Part shown: piece after piece, positions 23,499 to 33,924 of the stretch
Layout: every line of letters begins with the position of its first letter
How positions within the stretch are numbered: the stretch's first letter is position 1
Assembly (NCBI RefSeq): GCF_913062585.1
Contig: NZ_CAJXWX010000001.1
Coordinates: 124,001 to 188,000, forward strand
Reading direction: 5' to 3'
Length of the DNA: 64,000 bases
From: an uncultured Sphingomonas sp.
GTDB taxonomy: Bacteria; Pseudomonadota; Alphaproteobacteria; Sphingomonadales; Sphingomonadaceae
The notes under the pieces: generated by a model
Seen by the model: only the letters and a program-made list of their open reading frames with translations
Databases searched by the model: none
Told to the model about the DNA's origin: nothing
Translations under genes and position numbers: made by a program

Positions 23499-24512
23499 CG
23501 CCGACTTGGCCATCGCCGTCATCGGGTCGGCCAGGGCCAGCCCCAAAATGCCGAACAGCGCGCTCGTCATGATCTGGGTCGACAGGGTCAGCGCGGGCGG
23601 CAGGTCGACGGTGCGCTTGGCGACCATCGGCACCACGACATAGCCGTCGAAGGTCTGCACGATCAGATAGGTGCCGACCGCCCAGAAGCCCGCATCCTGC
23701 CCGGCGGAAAAGCCGACCGCGATCATCAGCGTGCCGGTGATGATCGCCCCGATATTGGGGATGAAGGCCAGGATGCCGGCGATGATGCCCAGCAGCAGCG
23801 CCATCGGCACGCCACCGATCATCAGCGCGATGCCGGTCAGCACCCCCTCCACCGCCATGCCCAGCAGACGCCCGGCGAGCAGGCGGCGCAGCGTGGACAT
23901 GACGCGGGCCTGGGTGATCGCGAACTCGGCCCGGGCGGCACGCGGCACGAACCATTGCAGGCCGCGCGCATAGCCTTCGGGGTCCATCGCCAGGAACAGG
24001 CCGATGATCAGGATCATAAACATCGTCGTGACCGCACCCACGGCGGTCCCGACCCACGAGGTCAGCTTGCCGATCGAGCCCACCGATTGTTTGAGCAGGC
24101 CGTTGATGTCCGAAGTGCCGGGCATCAGCCCCTGCGACGCGAGCCAGCCGGTCACGCGCCCCGCCTGCGTCTCCAGCGTCGCGCGAAGCTGCGTCACCTG
24201 CTGCGTCATCTCGACACCGGTCAGGTAGAAGGTGCCGAGCAGGAATGCGACGACCGCCAGCACGACGATCAGCAACCGCCAGCCACGCCCGATGGGCAAC
24301 ACCCGGCCGAGCAGCCGCACGCCGCCATCGAGCAGGGTCGCAAAGACCAGCCCGGCAAAGATCACCAGCAACGGCTGGACCAGCAGCACCGTGATAGCCA
24401 TCGCGGCGATCAGCCCGAGCCAGATCGCCGCGCGCGTCAGTTCCCGCCGGACAAAGCCCTCCCGGAACTCGATCGGCGCCGGACGGTCGGTCAGCGGGGC
24501 GGGATCGCTCAT
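23427..24512 (-). CDS. AI-2E family transporter (PerM/TqsA-like)
   Basis: The 361-residue permease has the two N-terminal helix pairs, a long periplasmic/cytoplasmic helical domain (about 80-150, VEMTQQVTQLRATLE) and the family C-terminal block: GVLTGIALMIGGVPMALLLG, FIPNIGAIITG and DGYVVVPMVAKRTVDLPPAL. Members export small molecules or act as Na+/H+ exchangers; the substrate here is unknown. The start overlaps the lepB stop as ATGA, so it is the last gene of the pyrE-pdxJ-acpS-lepB transcript. Confidence 0.9.
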   Translation of the reverse strand: MSDPAPLTDRPAPIEFREGFVRRELTRAAIWLGLIAAMAITVLLVQPLLVIFAGLVFATLLDGGVRLLGRVLPIGRGWRLLIVVLAVVAFLLGTFYLTGVEMTQQVTQLRATLETQAGRVTGWLASQGLMPGTSDINGLLKQSVGSIGKLTSWVGTAVGAVTTMFMILIIGLFLAMDPEGYARGLQWFVPRAARAEFAITQARVMSTLRRLLAGRLLGMAVEGVLTGIALMIGGVPMALLLGIIAGILAFIPNIGAIITGTLMIAVGFSAGQDAGFWAVGTYLIVQTFDGYVVVPMVAKRTVDLPPALTLSTQIMTSALFGILGLALADPMTAMAKSALQRRSEREAARDGDTARAEADLG

Positions 24513-25477
24513 GATCCCCGCTTCGCCGTCACCGGGTGCAGCGAGGTGCCCGCGCGGCCGGAACGCAGCGAGGTCCACCAGGTCAGCGGGTTGAGCGTCG
24601 TGTCGCCGTCCAGGCTGAACGTCACGAACTCGGCCCGCCCGCCGATATTCTCATAGGGCACCGCGCCGCCCAGCCCCTTTTCCAGCAGCGAATAGCGGCT
24701 GTCGGCCGAATGGTCGCGATTGTCGCCCATCAGAAAGACATGGTCGGCGGGGATCGTGATCGGCCCGTAATTGTCGCCCGGGCTCCAGCCCGTCTCGACC
24801 GTGTCGTAGCGGCGGCCATTGGGCAGCGTCTCGGTCACGATCGGCAGGTGGCAGACCAGGCGGCCATCGGGCAGGCGGACACGGGTCTGTTCGCCATAGT
24901 CGGTGCAGGGGCTGTTGGTATCGACCGGAATGTCGACATAGTGCAGCGGTCCACGTTCGACCGGCTTGCCGTTCAGGATGACGACGCCGTCGCGCACCTC
25001 CAGCCGGTCGCCGGGCAGGCCGATGACGCGCTTGATATAATCGTCATGCGTACCCGGCGGGGTCACGATCACCACGTCGCCGCGCTTGGGCAGCGATCCG
25101 AACAGCCGCCCATGGATGAAGGGCAACTGGTAGCTCCAGCTGTCGGTCGGCTGGCGCAGGACCAGCGACCGGAAGATCGCGAACGGGTTGGGGATGGTCG
25201 GCGAGACGTACGACCAGCCATAGGCGAATTTGCTGACGACCAGACGGTCGCCGACCTGAAGCCCCGGCAGCATCGACTCGGAGGGGATGTAGAAGGGCTT
25301 GGCGACGAAGCTGTGGAAACCCAGCACGATCAGCAGCAGCCAGAACAGCCCCTTGATCTCCGCCCACCAGTCGGTGCCCTTCTTCTTGGCGGGCGGCGTC
25401 TGCGCGGGCGGCGGCGGCGCGCTCACCGGCTGGTCGGCGGGCGAGCCTGGGTTCGTGTCCAACACCGCGTCCTTCAT
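24509..25477 (-). CDS. lepB: Signal peptidase I
   Basis: The 322-residue protein has a Pro/Lys-rich cytoplasmic N terminus, one membrane anchor (about 43-58) and the catalytic Ser in PSESMLPG (Ser68). The catalytic Lys is in [13 protein letters not shown] (Lys149). The [11 protein letters not shown] box is intact. It removes signal peptides from exported preproteins on the periplasmic face. The start overlaps the acpS stop. The insert around residues 175-220 contains two Cys residues (SPCTDYG, LVCHLP), as in many alphaproteobacterial enzymes. Confidence 0.97.
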   Translation of the reverse strand: MKDAVLDTNPGSPADQPVSAPPPPAQTPPAKKKGTDWWAEIKGLFWLLLIVLGFHSFVAKPFYIPSESMLPGLQVGDRLVVSKFAYGWSYVSPTIPNPFAIFRSLVLRQPTDSWSYQLPFIHGRLFGSLPKRGDVVIVTPPGTHDDYIKRVIGLPGDRLEVRDGVVILNGKPVERGPLHYVDIPVDTNSPCTDYGEQTRVRLPDGRLVCHLPIVTETLPNGRRYDTVETGWSPGDNYGPITIPADHVFLMGDNRDHSADSRYSLLEKGLGGAVPYENIGGRAEFVTFSLDGDTTLNPLTWWTSLRSGRAGTSLHPVTAKRGS

Positions 25478-25884
25478 GCGGAAACTTCCGGTCTTGCCTC
25501 GATCACGACAAAGGCCTGCGCCCAGGGGTGATCGTCGGTCATGGTCAAGTGAATATGGGCGACGTGGCCCGCCGGGGTCATCGCGTCAAGCCGTTCGCGC
25601 GCGCCGCCGGTCAAAGACAGGGTCGGCGCGCCGCTGGCCGCGTTCACGACGCCGATGTCGCGCATGAAGACACCTTGCGAAAAGCCGGTGCCGACCGCCT
25701 TGGAAAAGGCCTCCTTGGCGGCGAAGCGCTTGGCATAGGTCCCTGCGCGGGTGAAGGGGCGCTTGGCCGCCTTGGCCTGCTCGACATCGGTGAAGCAGCG
25801 CGCCTCGAACCGGCCACCATGCCTGTCGAGCGCCGCCTGGATCCGCTCGATATTGCACAGGTCCGAGCCGAGGCCGATGATCAT
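25474..25884 (-). CDS. acpS: Holo-[acyl-carrier-protein] synthase
   Basis: The 136-residue phosphopantetheinyl transferase has the two metal-binding signatures: [13 protein letters not shown], with Asp8, and [14 protein letters not shown]. It attaches 4'-phosphopantetheine to acyl carrier protein. The length and the C-terminal [20 protein letters not shown] block are typical. The gene overlaps lepB by four bases and is separated from pdxJ by a palindromic repeat. Confidence 0.97.
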   Translation of the reverse strand: MIIGLGSDLCNIERIQAALDRHGGRFEARCFTDVEQAKAAKRPFTRAGTYAKRFAAKEAFSKAVGTGFSQGVFMRDIGVVNAASGAPTLSLTGGARERLDAMTPAGHVAHIHLTMTDDHPWAQAFVVIEARPEVSA

Positions 25885-25886
25885 GC

Positions 25887-26018
25887 GATCCTCCCCGGCA
25901 CGGGGAGGGGGACCAGCCGCAGGCTGGTGGAGGGGGAACGCCCTAAGGGACTCGCGAGGTGGAGAGCCCCCTCCACCACCGCTTCGCGGCGGTCCCCCTC
26001 CCCGTGCCGGGGAGGATT
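25887..26018. repeat. Family A palindromic repeat (copy A4) inside an operon
   Basis: GATCCTCCCCGGCACGGGGA and its inverse CCCGTGCCGGGGAGGATTC bound the element. Inner arms are ACCAGCCGCAGGCTGGT and the CCACCACCGCTTCGCGGCGG hairpin. Unlike most copies it lies between co-directional genes, pdxJ and acpS. It would be transcribed within the operon and could alter mRNA decay or coupling. Confidence 0.85.
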
Positions 26019-26746
26019 CACCGCGCCACGTCCATCGCGGCGCGCATCTTGCGCACGACTTCGGGCAAGCCGACGAACACCGCGTCGGCGATCAGGAAAT
26101 GGCCGATGTTCAGTTCGCGCACCTGCGGGATCGCGGCGATCGGCGCGACATTGTCGTAAGTCAGGCCGTGGCCGGCATGAACCTCGATCCCGTTCTTTGC
26201 CGCCAGCGCCGCCGCGTCCGACAGGCGCCGCAGTTCCTGCGCCCGCGCCTCGCCGTCCAGTTCGGCATAACGGCCGGTGTGCAGCTCGACGACCGGCACG
26301 CGCAAGTGCAGCGCCGCCTCGATCTGCCGCGGATCGGGTTCGATGAACAGCGAGACGCGGATGCCCGCCTCGCCCAGCTTCGCCACCATGGGCGCCAGCC
26401 ATTCCCGCTGCCCGGCGGCGTCGAGACCGCCTTCGGTCGTCCGCTCCTCGCGCTTTTCCGGCACGATGCACGCAGCGTGGGGGCGATGCTTCAGCGCGAT
26501 GGCGAGCATCTCTTGCGTGGCCGCCATCTCCAGGTTGAGCGGCACGGTCAGCTCGGCCGACAGCCGCGCGATATCGGCATCAGTGATATGCCGCCGATCC
26601 TCGCGCAGATGGGCGGTGATGCCGTCCGCGCCCGCTTCGGCCGCGATCAGCGCGGCCTTGACCGGATCGGGATAGCCCGCACCGCGTGCGTTCCGCACCG
26701 TCGCCACATGGTCGATATTGACCCCCAGCCGCAGATGCTCGGTCAT
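26018..26746 (-). CDS. pdxJ: Pyridoxine 5'-phosphate synthase
   Basis: The 242-residue TIM-barrel protein has the PdxJ motifs [35 protein letters not shown] and [12 protein letters not shown]. It condenses 1-deoxyxylulose 5-phosphate with aminoacetone phosphate in vitamin B6 synthesis. The ATG at 26746 overlaps the pyrE stop as ATGA. Its last codons abut the family A repeat. Confidence 0.97.
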   Translation of the reverse strand: MTEHLRLGVNIDHVATVRNARGAGYPDPVKAALIAAEAGADGITAHLREDRRHITDADIARLSAELTVPLNLEMAATQEMLAIALKHRPHAACIVPEKREERTTEGGLDAAGQREWLAPMVAKLGEAGIRVSLFIEPDPRQIEAALHLRVPVVELHTGRYAELDGEARAQELRRLSDAAALAAKNGIEVHAGHGLTYDNVAPIAAIPQVRELNIGHFLIADAVFVGLPEVVRKMRAAMDVAR

Positions 26747-27327
26747 GCCGCCGCGCGGCTCCCCGGCTTGATCGCGGGGATCGCCGCCAGTTCCGGCGGC
26801 AGCGCGTCGGCGCTGTAGCTCGGCACGTCCAGCCGGATCAGCGGGAAGAAGGGCACGCCCAGATCGGCCGAACCGTTCGAACGGTCGACCAGCGAGGCCG
26901 CCGCGATCGTCTCGCCCCCTTCGCGCGCGATGGCGGCGATCGCCTCGCGGCTCGACAGGCCGGTCGTGACCACGTCCTCCATCATCAGCACCTTCTGCCC
27001 CTGCTCCAGCCGGAAGCCGCGACGCAGGTGGAAGGTTCCCTCCGGTCGCTCGAGGAACATGCCCGGCACGCCCAGCGCGCGCGCCATTTCGTGGCCGACG
27101 ATCACGCCGCCCATGGCGGGGGCGACGACGGCGCTGATCTGCGCCCGGATCTCGGCCGGGATCTTCGCGGCGACCGCCTCGCACAGCCGGGCGGCGCGCG
27201 CCGGGTCCATCAGGACGCGCGCGCATTGCAGATAGCGCGGGCTGCGCAGGCCGGAGGAGAGGATGAAATGCCCTTCGAGCAGCGCCTCGGCGGCGCGGAA
27301 CTCGGCAAGGACGTCTTCATCGGTCAT
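26743..27327 (-). CDS. pyrE: Orotate phosphoribosyltransferase
   Basis: The 194-residue type I phosphoribosyltransferase has [19 protein letters not shown] for orotate binding and the PRPP motif [14 protein letters not shown] at about residues 113-126. It makes OMP from orotate in pyrimidine synthesis. It leads the pyrE-pdxJ-acpS-lepB-permease cluster and is divergent from the oxidase genes. Confidence 0.97.
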   Translation of the reverse strand: MTDEDVLAEFRAAEALLEGHFILSSGLRSPRYLQCARVLMDPARAARLCEAVAAKIPAEIRAQISAVVAPAMGGVIVGHEMARALGVPGMFLERPEGTFHLRRGFRLEQGQKVLMMEDVVTTGLSSREAIAAIAREGGETIAAASLVDRSNGSADLGVPFFPLIRLDVPSYSADALPPELAAIPAIKPGSRAAA

Positions 27328-27360
27328 GGGGCAGCTCCGTCATCGGTCAGATGACCGGGC

Positions 27361-27389
27361 CTCATAGGATCGCCCCGCCCCGCGCGCAA
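27361..27389 (-). promoter_or_regulatory. Candidate pyrE promoter
   Basis: On the minus strand TTGCGC (27389-27384) is followed after 17 bases by TATGAG (27366-27361), giving a predicted start about 25 bases before the pyrE ATG. It is a moderate match only. Confidence 0.4.
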
Positions 27390-27410
27390 TCTGGCATATG
27401 CGCTCAAGGG

Positions 27411-27438
27411 TTGAGGGGGCGCGGTCCCGTGCTATAGT
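27411..27438 (+). promoter_or_regulatory. Candidate promoter of the coxBA genes
   Basis: TTGAGG (27411-27416), a 16-base spacer and TATAGT (27433-27438) form a sigma-70-like promoter. The roughly 120-nt leader contains two copies of CCCGTGAGG followed by purines (around 27464 and 27494). These could be ribosome-site duplicates or a regulatory repeat. Confidence 0.55.
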
Positions 27439-27566
27439 CGACCGGATAAGAACGACAGACGACCCCGTGAGGAGCCACCGAACGACCGGCGGACCCGTGA
27501 GGGAGGATGGGAGACGAGAGCGGGATGAGCGAGGTCAAGCGCATGTCCGGACCCCGGAGGATGAGG

Positions 27567-28733
27567 ATGCCGCAACGGATCAAGGCGTTGGCGATCGCCG
27601 CCGGGCTGGGATGCGCCGCGCTGTCGGGGGCCGCGATCGCGCAACCCAGCCCGGCGCCCGCCCCGCAGGCCGCCGCCGAACCGGCCGGAGTCGCCAACAC
27701 CGCGCCCACGACCGCCGCCGCCCCCGCGACCGCCGCCCCGACCAGCCCCCTGCTGGCCCAGGACGGCGCCCCCGTCACCACCATCGACCCCAAGGTCGGG
27801 ATGCCGATCGAGGGCCGTTTCGGCCTGCAGCCGCAGGTGACGATCAATGGCGAGCGTGCGCACCGGATGCACGACCATATCCTGATCCCGGTCATCACCG
27901 TGATCTGCGTCCTCGTCCTGCTGCTGCTCGCCTGGGTTGCGTTCCGCTATCGCCGCGCCGCCAACCCGGTCGCCTCGAAGACCAGCCACAATACCTTCAT
28001 CGAGGTGCTGTGGACGCTCGGCCCGGTCGTCGTGCTGGTCCTGATCGCGGTCCCCTCGATCGGCCTGCTCCAGGCGCAGTTCAAGCCGGCGCCCGCCGGC
28101 GCGGTCACGCTGAAGGCGATCGGCAACCAATGGTATTGGACCTATCAATATCCGGATCATGGCGGGATCGAGATCACCGCCAACATGCTGAAGGAAAAGG
28201 ATCAGGTCGCCCCCGGTGAGCGCGCGCGCGCCGATGCGGACGGCCCGCGCCTGCTGGCGGTGGACAACCGCATCGTCCTGCCGGTCGGCGTGCCGATCCG
28301 CCTGATCACCACCTCCAACGACGTCATCCACAGCTGGGCGATCCCGGCCTTCTGGATGAAGCTGGACGCGGTACCCGGCCGATTGAACGAGACCAGCTTC
28401 ACGATCGAGAAGCCGGGCCTGTATTTCGGCCAGTGTTCCGAACTGTGCGGCGCGCGCCACGGCTTCATGCCGATCGCGGTGCAGGCGGTGAGCCCGGCGC
28501 AGTTCGCCGCCTGGATCGCGGCCAAGGGCGGCAAGATGCCGGGTGCGGCCACGCCATCGGCCGCCGTCATCCCGCAGCCGGGCGCCGAGGGCTCCGCCGT
28601 CGAGGCCGCGCAGGCCAATGCCGCCGAGGCGGTGACCGGCCCGGCGGACAATGCCGCGACGCCCGCCACCTCCCCCACTTCCGCGCAGGGCGCCACCGGC
28701 AATCCGGCAGGCCCCGGCAACGCTGGACAATAA
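27567..28733 (+). CDS. coxB: Cytochrome c oxidase subunit II
   Basis: The 388-residue product has a signal peptide, an Ala/Pro-rich periplasmic linker (about 25-85), two membrane helices (about 95-120 and 135-165) and the cupredoxin domain with the CuA site (FGQCSELCGARHGFM, plus the earlier His in DVIHSWAIP). The aromatic NQWYWTYQYPD patch for cytochrome c electron entry is present. ATG 27567 is preferred because GGAGG lies six bases upstream; several earlier in-frame ATGs exist, back to 27507. A ~60-residue Ala/Pro/Gly/Thr tail extends beyond the usual C terminus. Confidence 0.95.
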   Translation: MPQRIKALAIAAGLGCAALSGAAIAQPSPAPAPQAAAEPAGVANTAPTTAAAPATAAPTSPLLAQDGAPVTTIDPKVGMPIEGRFGLQPQVTINGERAHRMHDHILIPVITVICVLVLLLLAWVAFRYRRAANPVASKTSHNTFIEVLWTLGPVVVLVLIAVPSIGLLQAQFKPAPAGAVTLKAIGNQWYWTYQYPDHGGIEITANMLKEKDQVAPGERARADADGPRLLAVDNRIVLPVGVPIRLITTSNDVIHSWAIPAFWMKLDAVPGRLNETSFTIEKPGLYFGQCSELCGARHGFMPIAVQAVSPAQFAAWIAAKGGKMPGAATPSAAVIPQPGAEGSAVEAAQANAAEAVTGPADNAATPATSPTSAQGATGNPAGPGNAGQ

Positions 28734-30410
<1,677 letters not shown>

Positions 30411-30435
30411 TCCGGCGGCCGATACCCACGTGATC

Positions 30436-30469
30436 GGGCTCCGAGGCACCCCTCTCGGAGCCCTTTTCG
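30436..30469 (+). terminator. Rho-independent terminator after coxA
   Basis: GGGCTCCGAG (30436-30445) pairs perfectly with CTCGGAGCCC (30454-30463) across an eight-base loop, followed by TTTT. It ends the coxBA transcript and separates it from the later oxidase genes. Confidence 0.88.
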
Positions 30470-30614
30470 TTTCAGCATCGTCACAATGGGTCCGGATCGG
30501 CCCAAACGCGCCGTAAACGCGACCAATGGCGGAACCGATTCATATTTCGTTATCCACATAGGTTACACTCTGCACCGGCCGTCGGGCGGGCGGCAGTAGC
30601 GAGTATGAATCCAG

Positions 30615-32345
30615 ATGACGGGGTGGGACGATCCGACGGCGCCGATGACGGCGACCGCCGAAGACGATGCACTGGCGCCTGCAAGCGAGGCGGCGCCCCT
30701 AGGCCCGGCCCTGGCGACCGGCAGCACGATACTGCCGCTGCTCGCGCTGGCGGCATGCGGCGATGGCGGCAGCGGCAGCGCCAGCACGGGTGGCGCGCCC
30801 TCGGGCGGCTCCACCCCGGTCGTCGTCGTCACGCCCCCGCCGACCGCGACGGAGGCCAGCCGCTTCCTGGCCCAGGCGACCATGGGCGCCACCCGCAGCG
30901 CGATCGATGCGGTCGTCTCGCGCGGCTATGAGGGCTGGCTGACCGACCAGTTCGCGATGGCCCGCGCGACCAGCCATTGGGACTGGCTGACCGCCAATGG
31001 CTATGACGCGGCGACCAATCGCAACACCCTGGCCGGGTTCGACGCGACGCTGTGGCGGCAGATGATCGTCGAGCCCGACCAGCTGCGCCAGCGGGTCGGC
31101 AGCGCGCTGCTCGACATATTGGTGGTCAGCATCGACGGCGTCACCGACGCCTGGCGCGCGTTCAGCATGGCGGCCTATGCCGACCTGCTGCTCGACAATG
31201 CCTTCGGCAATTACCGCGACATCATCGGTGCGATCACCACCAATTTCGCGATGTCGACCTATCTGACCTTCCTGAATAACCGCAAGGGCAACCCGACGAC
31301 CGGGCAGCAGCCGGACGAGAATTACGCCCGCGAACTGATGCAGCTGTTCACGCTGGGCCTGTACCAGCTGAACATGGACGGCACGCAGAAGATGAATGGC
31401 GGCCAGCCGATGGAGACCTATACCCAGGCGGACGTCTCCGGCCTGGCGCGCGTGTTCACCGGCCTGGCCCCCGCCTCCAGCGACAGCACCACGACCGCGC
31501 GCTATCGCCAGCCGCTGGTGATGAACGCCGCTATCAACGAGACCGGCGCGGCGACCTTTCTGGGCACGACCGTCACCGGCGGCGGCATGGCGGCGATCAA
31601 GACCGCGCTCGACACCATCTTCGCGCATTCCAACATGCCGCCCTTCGTCGCGAAGCAGCTGATCCAGCGGCTCGTCACCAGCAATCCCTCGCCCGCCTAT
31701 GTCAGCCGGGTGGCGAGCGCCTTTGCCGACAATGGCCAGGGCGTGCGCGGCGACATGAAGGCGGTGATCCGCGCGATCCTGCTCGACAGCGAGGCGCGCG
31801 GCGTGCCGACCGACGCCAATGCGGGCAAGCTGCGCGAGCCGGTGCTGCGCATGACCGGCTGGGCGCGCGCGTACGGCGTCACCTCGCCCTCCAATGCCTG
31901 GGCGATCGGCGACACCTCCAGCCCCGCGAACCGACTGGCACAGGGCAAGGGGCATAGCCCGTCGGTCTTCAACTTCTACCGCCCCGGCTATACGCCGCCC
32001 GGCACCAGCATCGCCAGCGCCGGGCTGGTCGCGCCCGAGTTCCAGATCACCAACGAACAGAGCGTCGTCGCCTACGTCAACTACATGTACGGCCTGATCG
32101 CCAACGGCACCGGCGACGTGAAGGCCGATTATACCGCGATCCTGACCAAGGCCGCCGATACCCAGGCGCTGGTCGACGAGGTGAACCTGGTGCTGGCCGC
32201 CGGACAGCTCTCCGCGACCACCCTCGCCACCATCCGCACCGCGGTGGACAGCGTGTCGGCAACCGCGACCAACGGGCCGATCAACCGGGTCGGCATCGCG
32301 ATCCTGCTGACCATGGCCTCCCCCGACTATCTGACCCTGCGGTGA
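30615..32345 (+). CDS. DUF1800 domain protein, predicted lipoprotein
   Basis: The 576-residue protein belongs to DUF1800, with motifs ASRFLAQATMGATRSAIDAV, RQRVGSALLDILVVS, NYARELMQLFTLGLY and SVFNFYRPGY. Its function is unknown. The N terminus is odd: an acidic, Arg/Lys-free stretch of about 30 residues precedes the hydrophobic run and lipobox LLALAAC at about residues 42-48, then a Gly/Ser linker. This is not a classical signal peptide. It overlaps the start of the DUF1501 gene as TGATG; the two families commonly occur as a pair. No clear ribosome site precedes 30615. Confidence 0.88.
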   Translation: MTGWDDPTAPMTATAEDDALAPASEAAPLGPALATGSTILPLLALAACGDGGSGSASTGGAPSGGSTPVVVVTPPPTATEASRFLAQATMGATRSAIDAVVSRGYEGWLTDQFAMARATSHWDWLTANGYDAATNRNTLAGFDATLWRQMIVEPDQLRQRVGSALLDILVVSIDGVTDAWRAFSMAAYADLLLDNAFGNYRDIIGAITTNFAMSTYLTFLNNRKGNPTTGQQPDENYARELMQLFTLGLYQLNMDGTQKMNGGQPMETYTQADVSGLARVFTGLAPASSDSTTTARYRQPLVMNAAINETGAATFLGTTVTGGGMAAIKTALDTIFAHSNMPPFVAKQLIQRLVTSNPSPAYVSRVASAFADNGQGVRGDMKAVIRAILLDSEARGVPTDANAGKLREPVLRMTGWARAYGVTSPSNAWAIGDTSSPANRLAQGKGHSPSVFNFYRPGYTPPGTSIASAGLVAPEFQITNEQSVVAYVNYMYGLIANGTGDVKADYTAILTKAADTQALVDEVNLVLAAGQLSATTLATIRTAVDSVSATATNGPINRVGIAILLTMASPDYLTLR

Positions 32346-33763
32346 TGAGCATGACCCCAGACCAGTCCCACCTTGACCAGTCCCCCCTTGACCAGTCCCG
32401 GCGCGCTTTCCTGAAGCGCAGCGCGCTGCTCGGCCTGGCCGGCACCGCCACCCCCTTCGTCACCAGCCTGGCCGCGATCGGCGAGGCGGCGGCGGCCACC
32501 GCGTCCGACTATAAGGCGATGGTCTGCGTGTTCCTGTATGGCGGCAACGACTATGCCAACACCCTGATCCCCTATGACGATAGCAGCTATGCCGCCTATG
32601 CCGCGGCGCGGCCCAACCTGGCCTATCAGCGGTTCGACCTGGCCGGCAGCGTCCTGAACCCCGCCGCCGCCCTGCCCGGCGGCCGCGCCTATGCCCTGTC
32701 GCCGGCCATGCCGGAGCTGAACCAGCTGTTCGCGGCGGGCAAGATGGCGGTGGCGCTGAACCTGGGCACGCTGATCCAGCCGACGACCAAGGCGCAATAT
32801 AGCAGCGGTACCGCGAAATTGCCGCCCAAGTTGTTCAGCCACAACGACCAGCAGAGCTTCTTCCAGGCGTCCAGCCCGGAGGGCGCCGCCAGCGGCTGGG
32901 GCGGGCGGATCGGCGACGTGTTCCAAAGCGGCAACGGCGCCGCCGCGCTGACCTGCATCAACGCCAGCGGCAATGCGGTCTATCTGACCGGGCGCAGCGC
33001 GATCCAATATGCGGTGGGCACGGGCGGCCCGATCCCGCTGATCGGCGGCAGCAAGACGCTGTACGGCTCGTCCTCCGCGCTGGACAGCTTGCGCGGGCTG
33101 ATGACCGCGCAGTCGAGCTTCGCCATGGCGAACGAACATGCCCGGATCAGCAAGCGCGCCTTCGACATCCAGGCACAGCTCAGCACCGCGCTGGCCGGTG
33201 CCCCCGCCAGCAACTTCCCGCTCTTCCCCGCCAACAACAATCTTGCCGACCAGCTGAAGATGGTCGCGCGGATGATCGCGGTCAGCCAGACGCTGGGGCT
33301 GAAGCGCCAGGTCTTCTTCGTCTCGATGGGCGGGTTCGACCTGCATAGCGGGCTGGTCGCGTCCCAGCCGGTGCTGCTGGCCAAGGTGTCGGCGGCGATG
33401 AAGGCCTTTTACGACACCACCGCCGCGCTGGGCGTCGCCAATCAGGTGACGAGCTTCACCGCATCGGACTTCGGCCGCACCCTGGTGTCCAACAGCGACG
33501 GCGCGGACCATGGCTGGGGCAGCATGCACTTCGTCGTCGGCGGCGCGGTCAAGGGGCAGCGCTTCTATGGCAAGGCCCCGATCGTCGGCGCGGGCACCAG
33601 CGACGATGTCGGACAGGGCCGGTTGCTGCCGACCATGTCGGTCGATCAATATGCCGCGACGCTGGCCAGCTGGTTCGGGGTCGACTCCAGTGGTTTGCGC
33701 ACCGTGTTGCCCAATATCGGCAATTACGACGCCTCGACCTGGAACCAGGGCTTTCTGGGATGA
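32345..33763 (+). CDS. DUF1501 family protein with Tat signal
   Basis: The 472-residue protein has a twin-arginine signal (SRRAFLKRSALLGLAG at about residues 19-34), so it should be exported folded to the periplasm. The DUF1501 body resembles the alkaline phosphatase/sulfatase fold, with VCVFLYGGNDYANTLIP, FSHNDQQSFFQ, FVSMGGFDLHSG, FTASDFGRTL and DHGWGSMHFVVGG. No activity is established. Before the Tat motif the protein repeats the tripeptide Asp-Gln-Ser three times, encoded by a GACCAGTCCC tandem repeat. It is coupled to the DUF1800 gene by TGATG. Confidence 0.92.
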   Translation: MSMTPDQSHLDQSPLDQSRRAFLKRSALLGLAGTATPFVTSLAAIGEAAAATASDYKAMVCVFLYGGNDYANTLIPYDDSSYAAYAAARPNLAYQRFDLAGSVLNPAAALPGGRAYALSPAMPELNQLFAAGKMAVALNLGTLIQPTTKAQYSSGTAKLPPKLFSHNDQQSFFQASSPEGAASGWGGRIGDVFQSGNGAAALTCINASGNAVYLTGRSAIQYAVGTGGPIPLIGGSKTLYGSSSALDSLRGLMTAQSSFAMANEHARISKRAFDIQAQLSTALAGAPASNFPLFPANNNLADQLKMVARMIAVSQTLGLKRQVFFVSMGGFDLHSGLVASQPVLLAKVSAAMKAFYDTTAALGVANQVTSFTASDFGRTLVSNSDGADHGWGSMHFVVGGAVKGQRFYGKAPIVGAGTSDDVGQGRLLPTMSVDQYAATLASWFGVDSSGLRTVLPNIGNYDASTWNQGFLG

Positions 33764-33773
33764 TATTGCCCAA

Positions 33774-33794
33774 GTAACGTTACAACATATTGTA
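33774..33794. promoter_or_regulatory. Overlapping palindromes, candidate operator of the alcohol dehydrogenase gene
   Basis: GTAACGTTAC (33774-33783) is a perfect 10-bp palindrome. It overlaps TACAA-CATA-TTGTA (33781-33794), an inverted repeat with 5-bp arms. Both lie in the 161-bp gap before the dehydrogenase. No regulator gene is adjacent. Confidence 0.35.
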
Positions 33795-33924
33795 GTTGGC
33801 CAATTCGCCGATCATCGCCGATCGGAAAACTTTTGCTTCCGTTCGTCTGGCATGGCGACTCCTCAGGACCCATCTGAATGCTGCGATCATTCGGTCGCCT
33901 CACAGATTTCCCGAAGGAGCTTCC

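Noticed and set aside
30436..30469. Attenuator controlling the DUF1800 gene
   Set aside because: The hairpin and U-run lie just after coxA with no leader peptide or alternative pairing partner; a plain terminator is sufficient.
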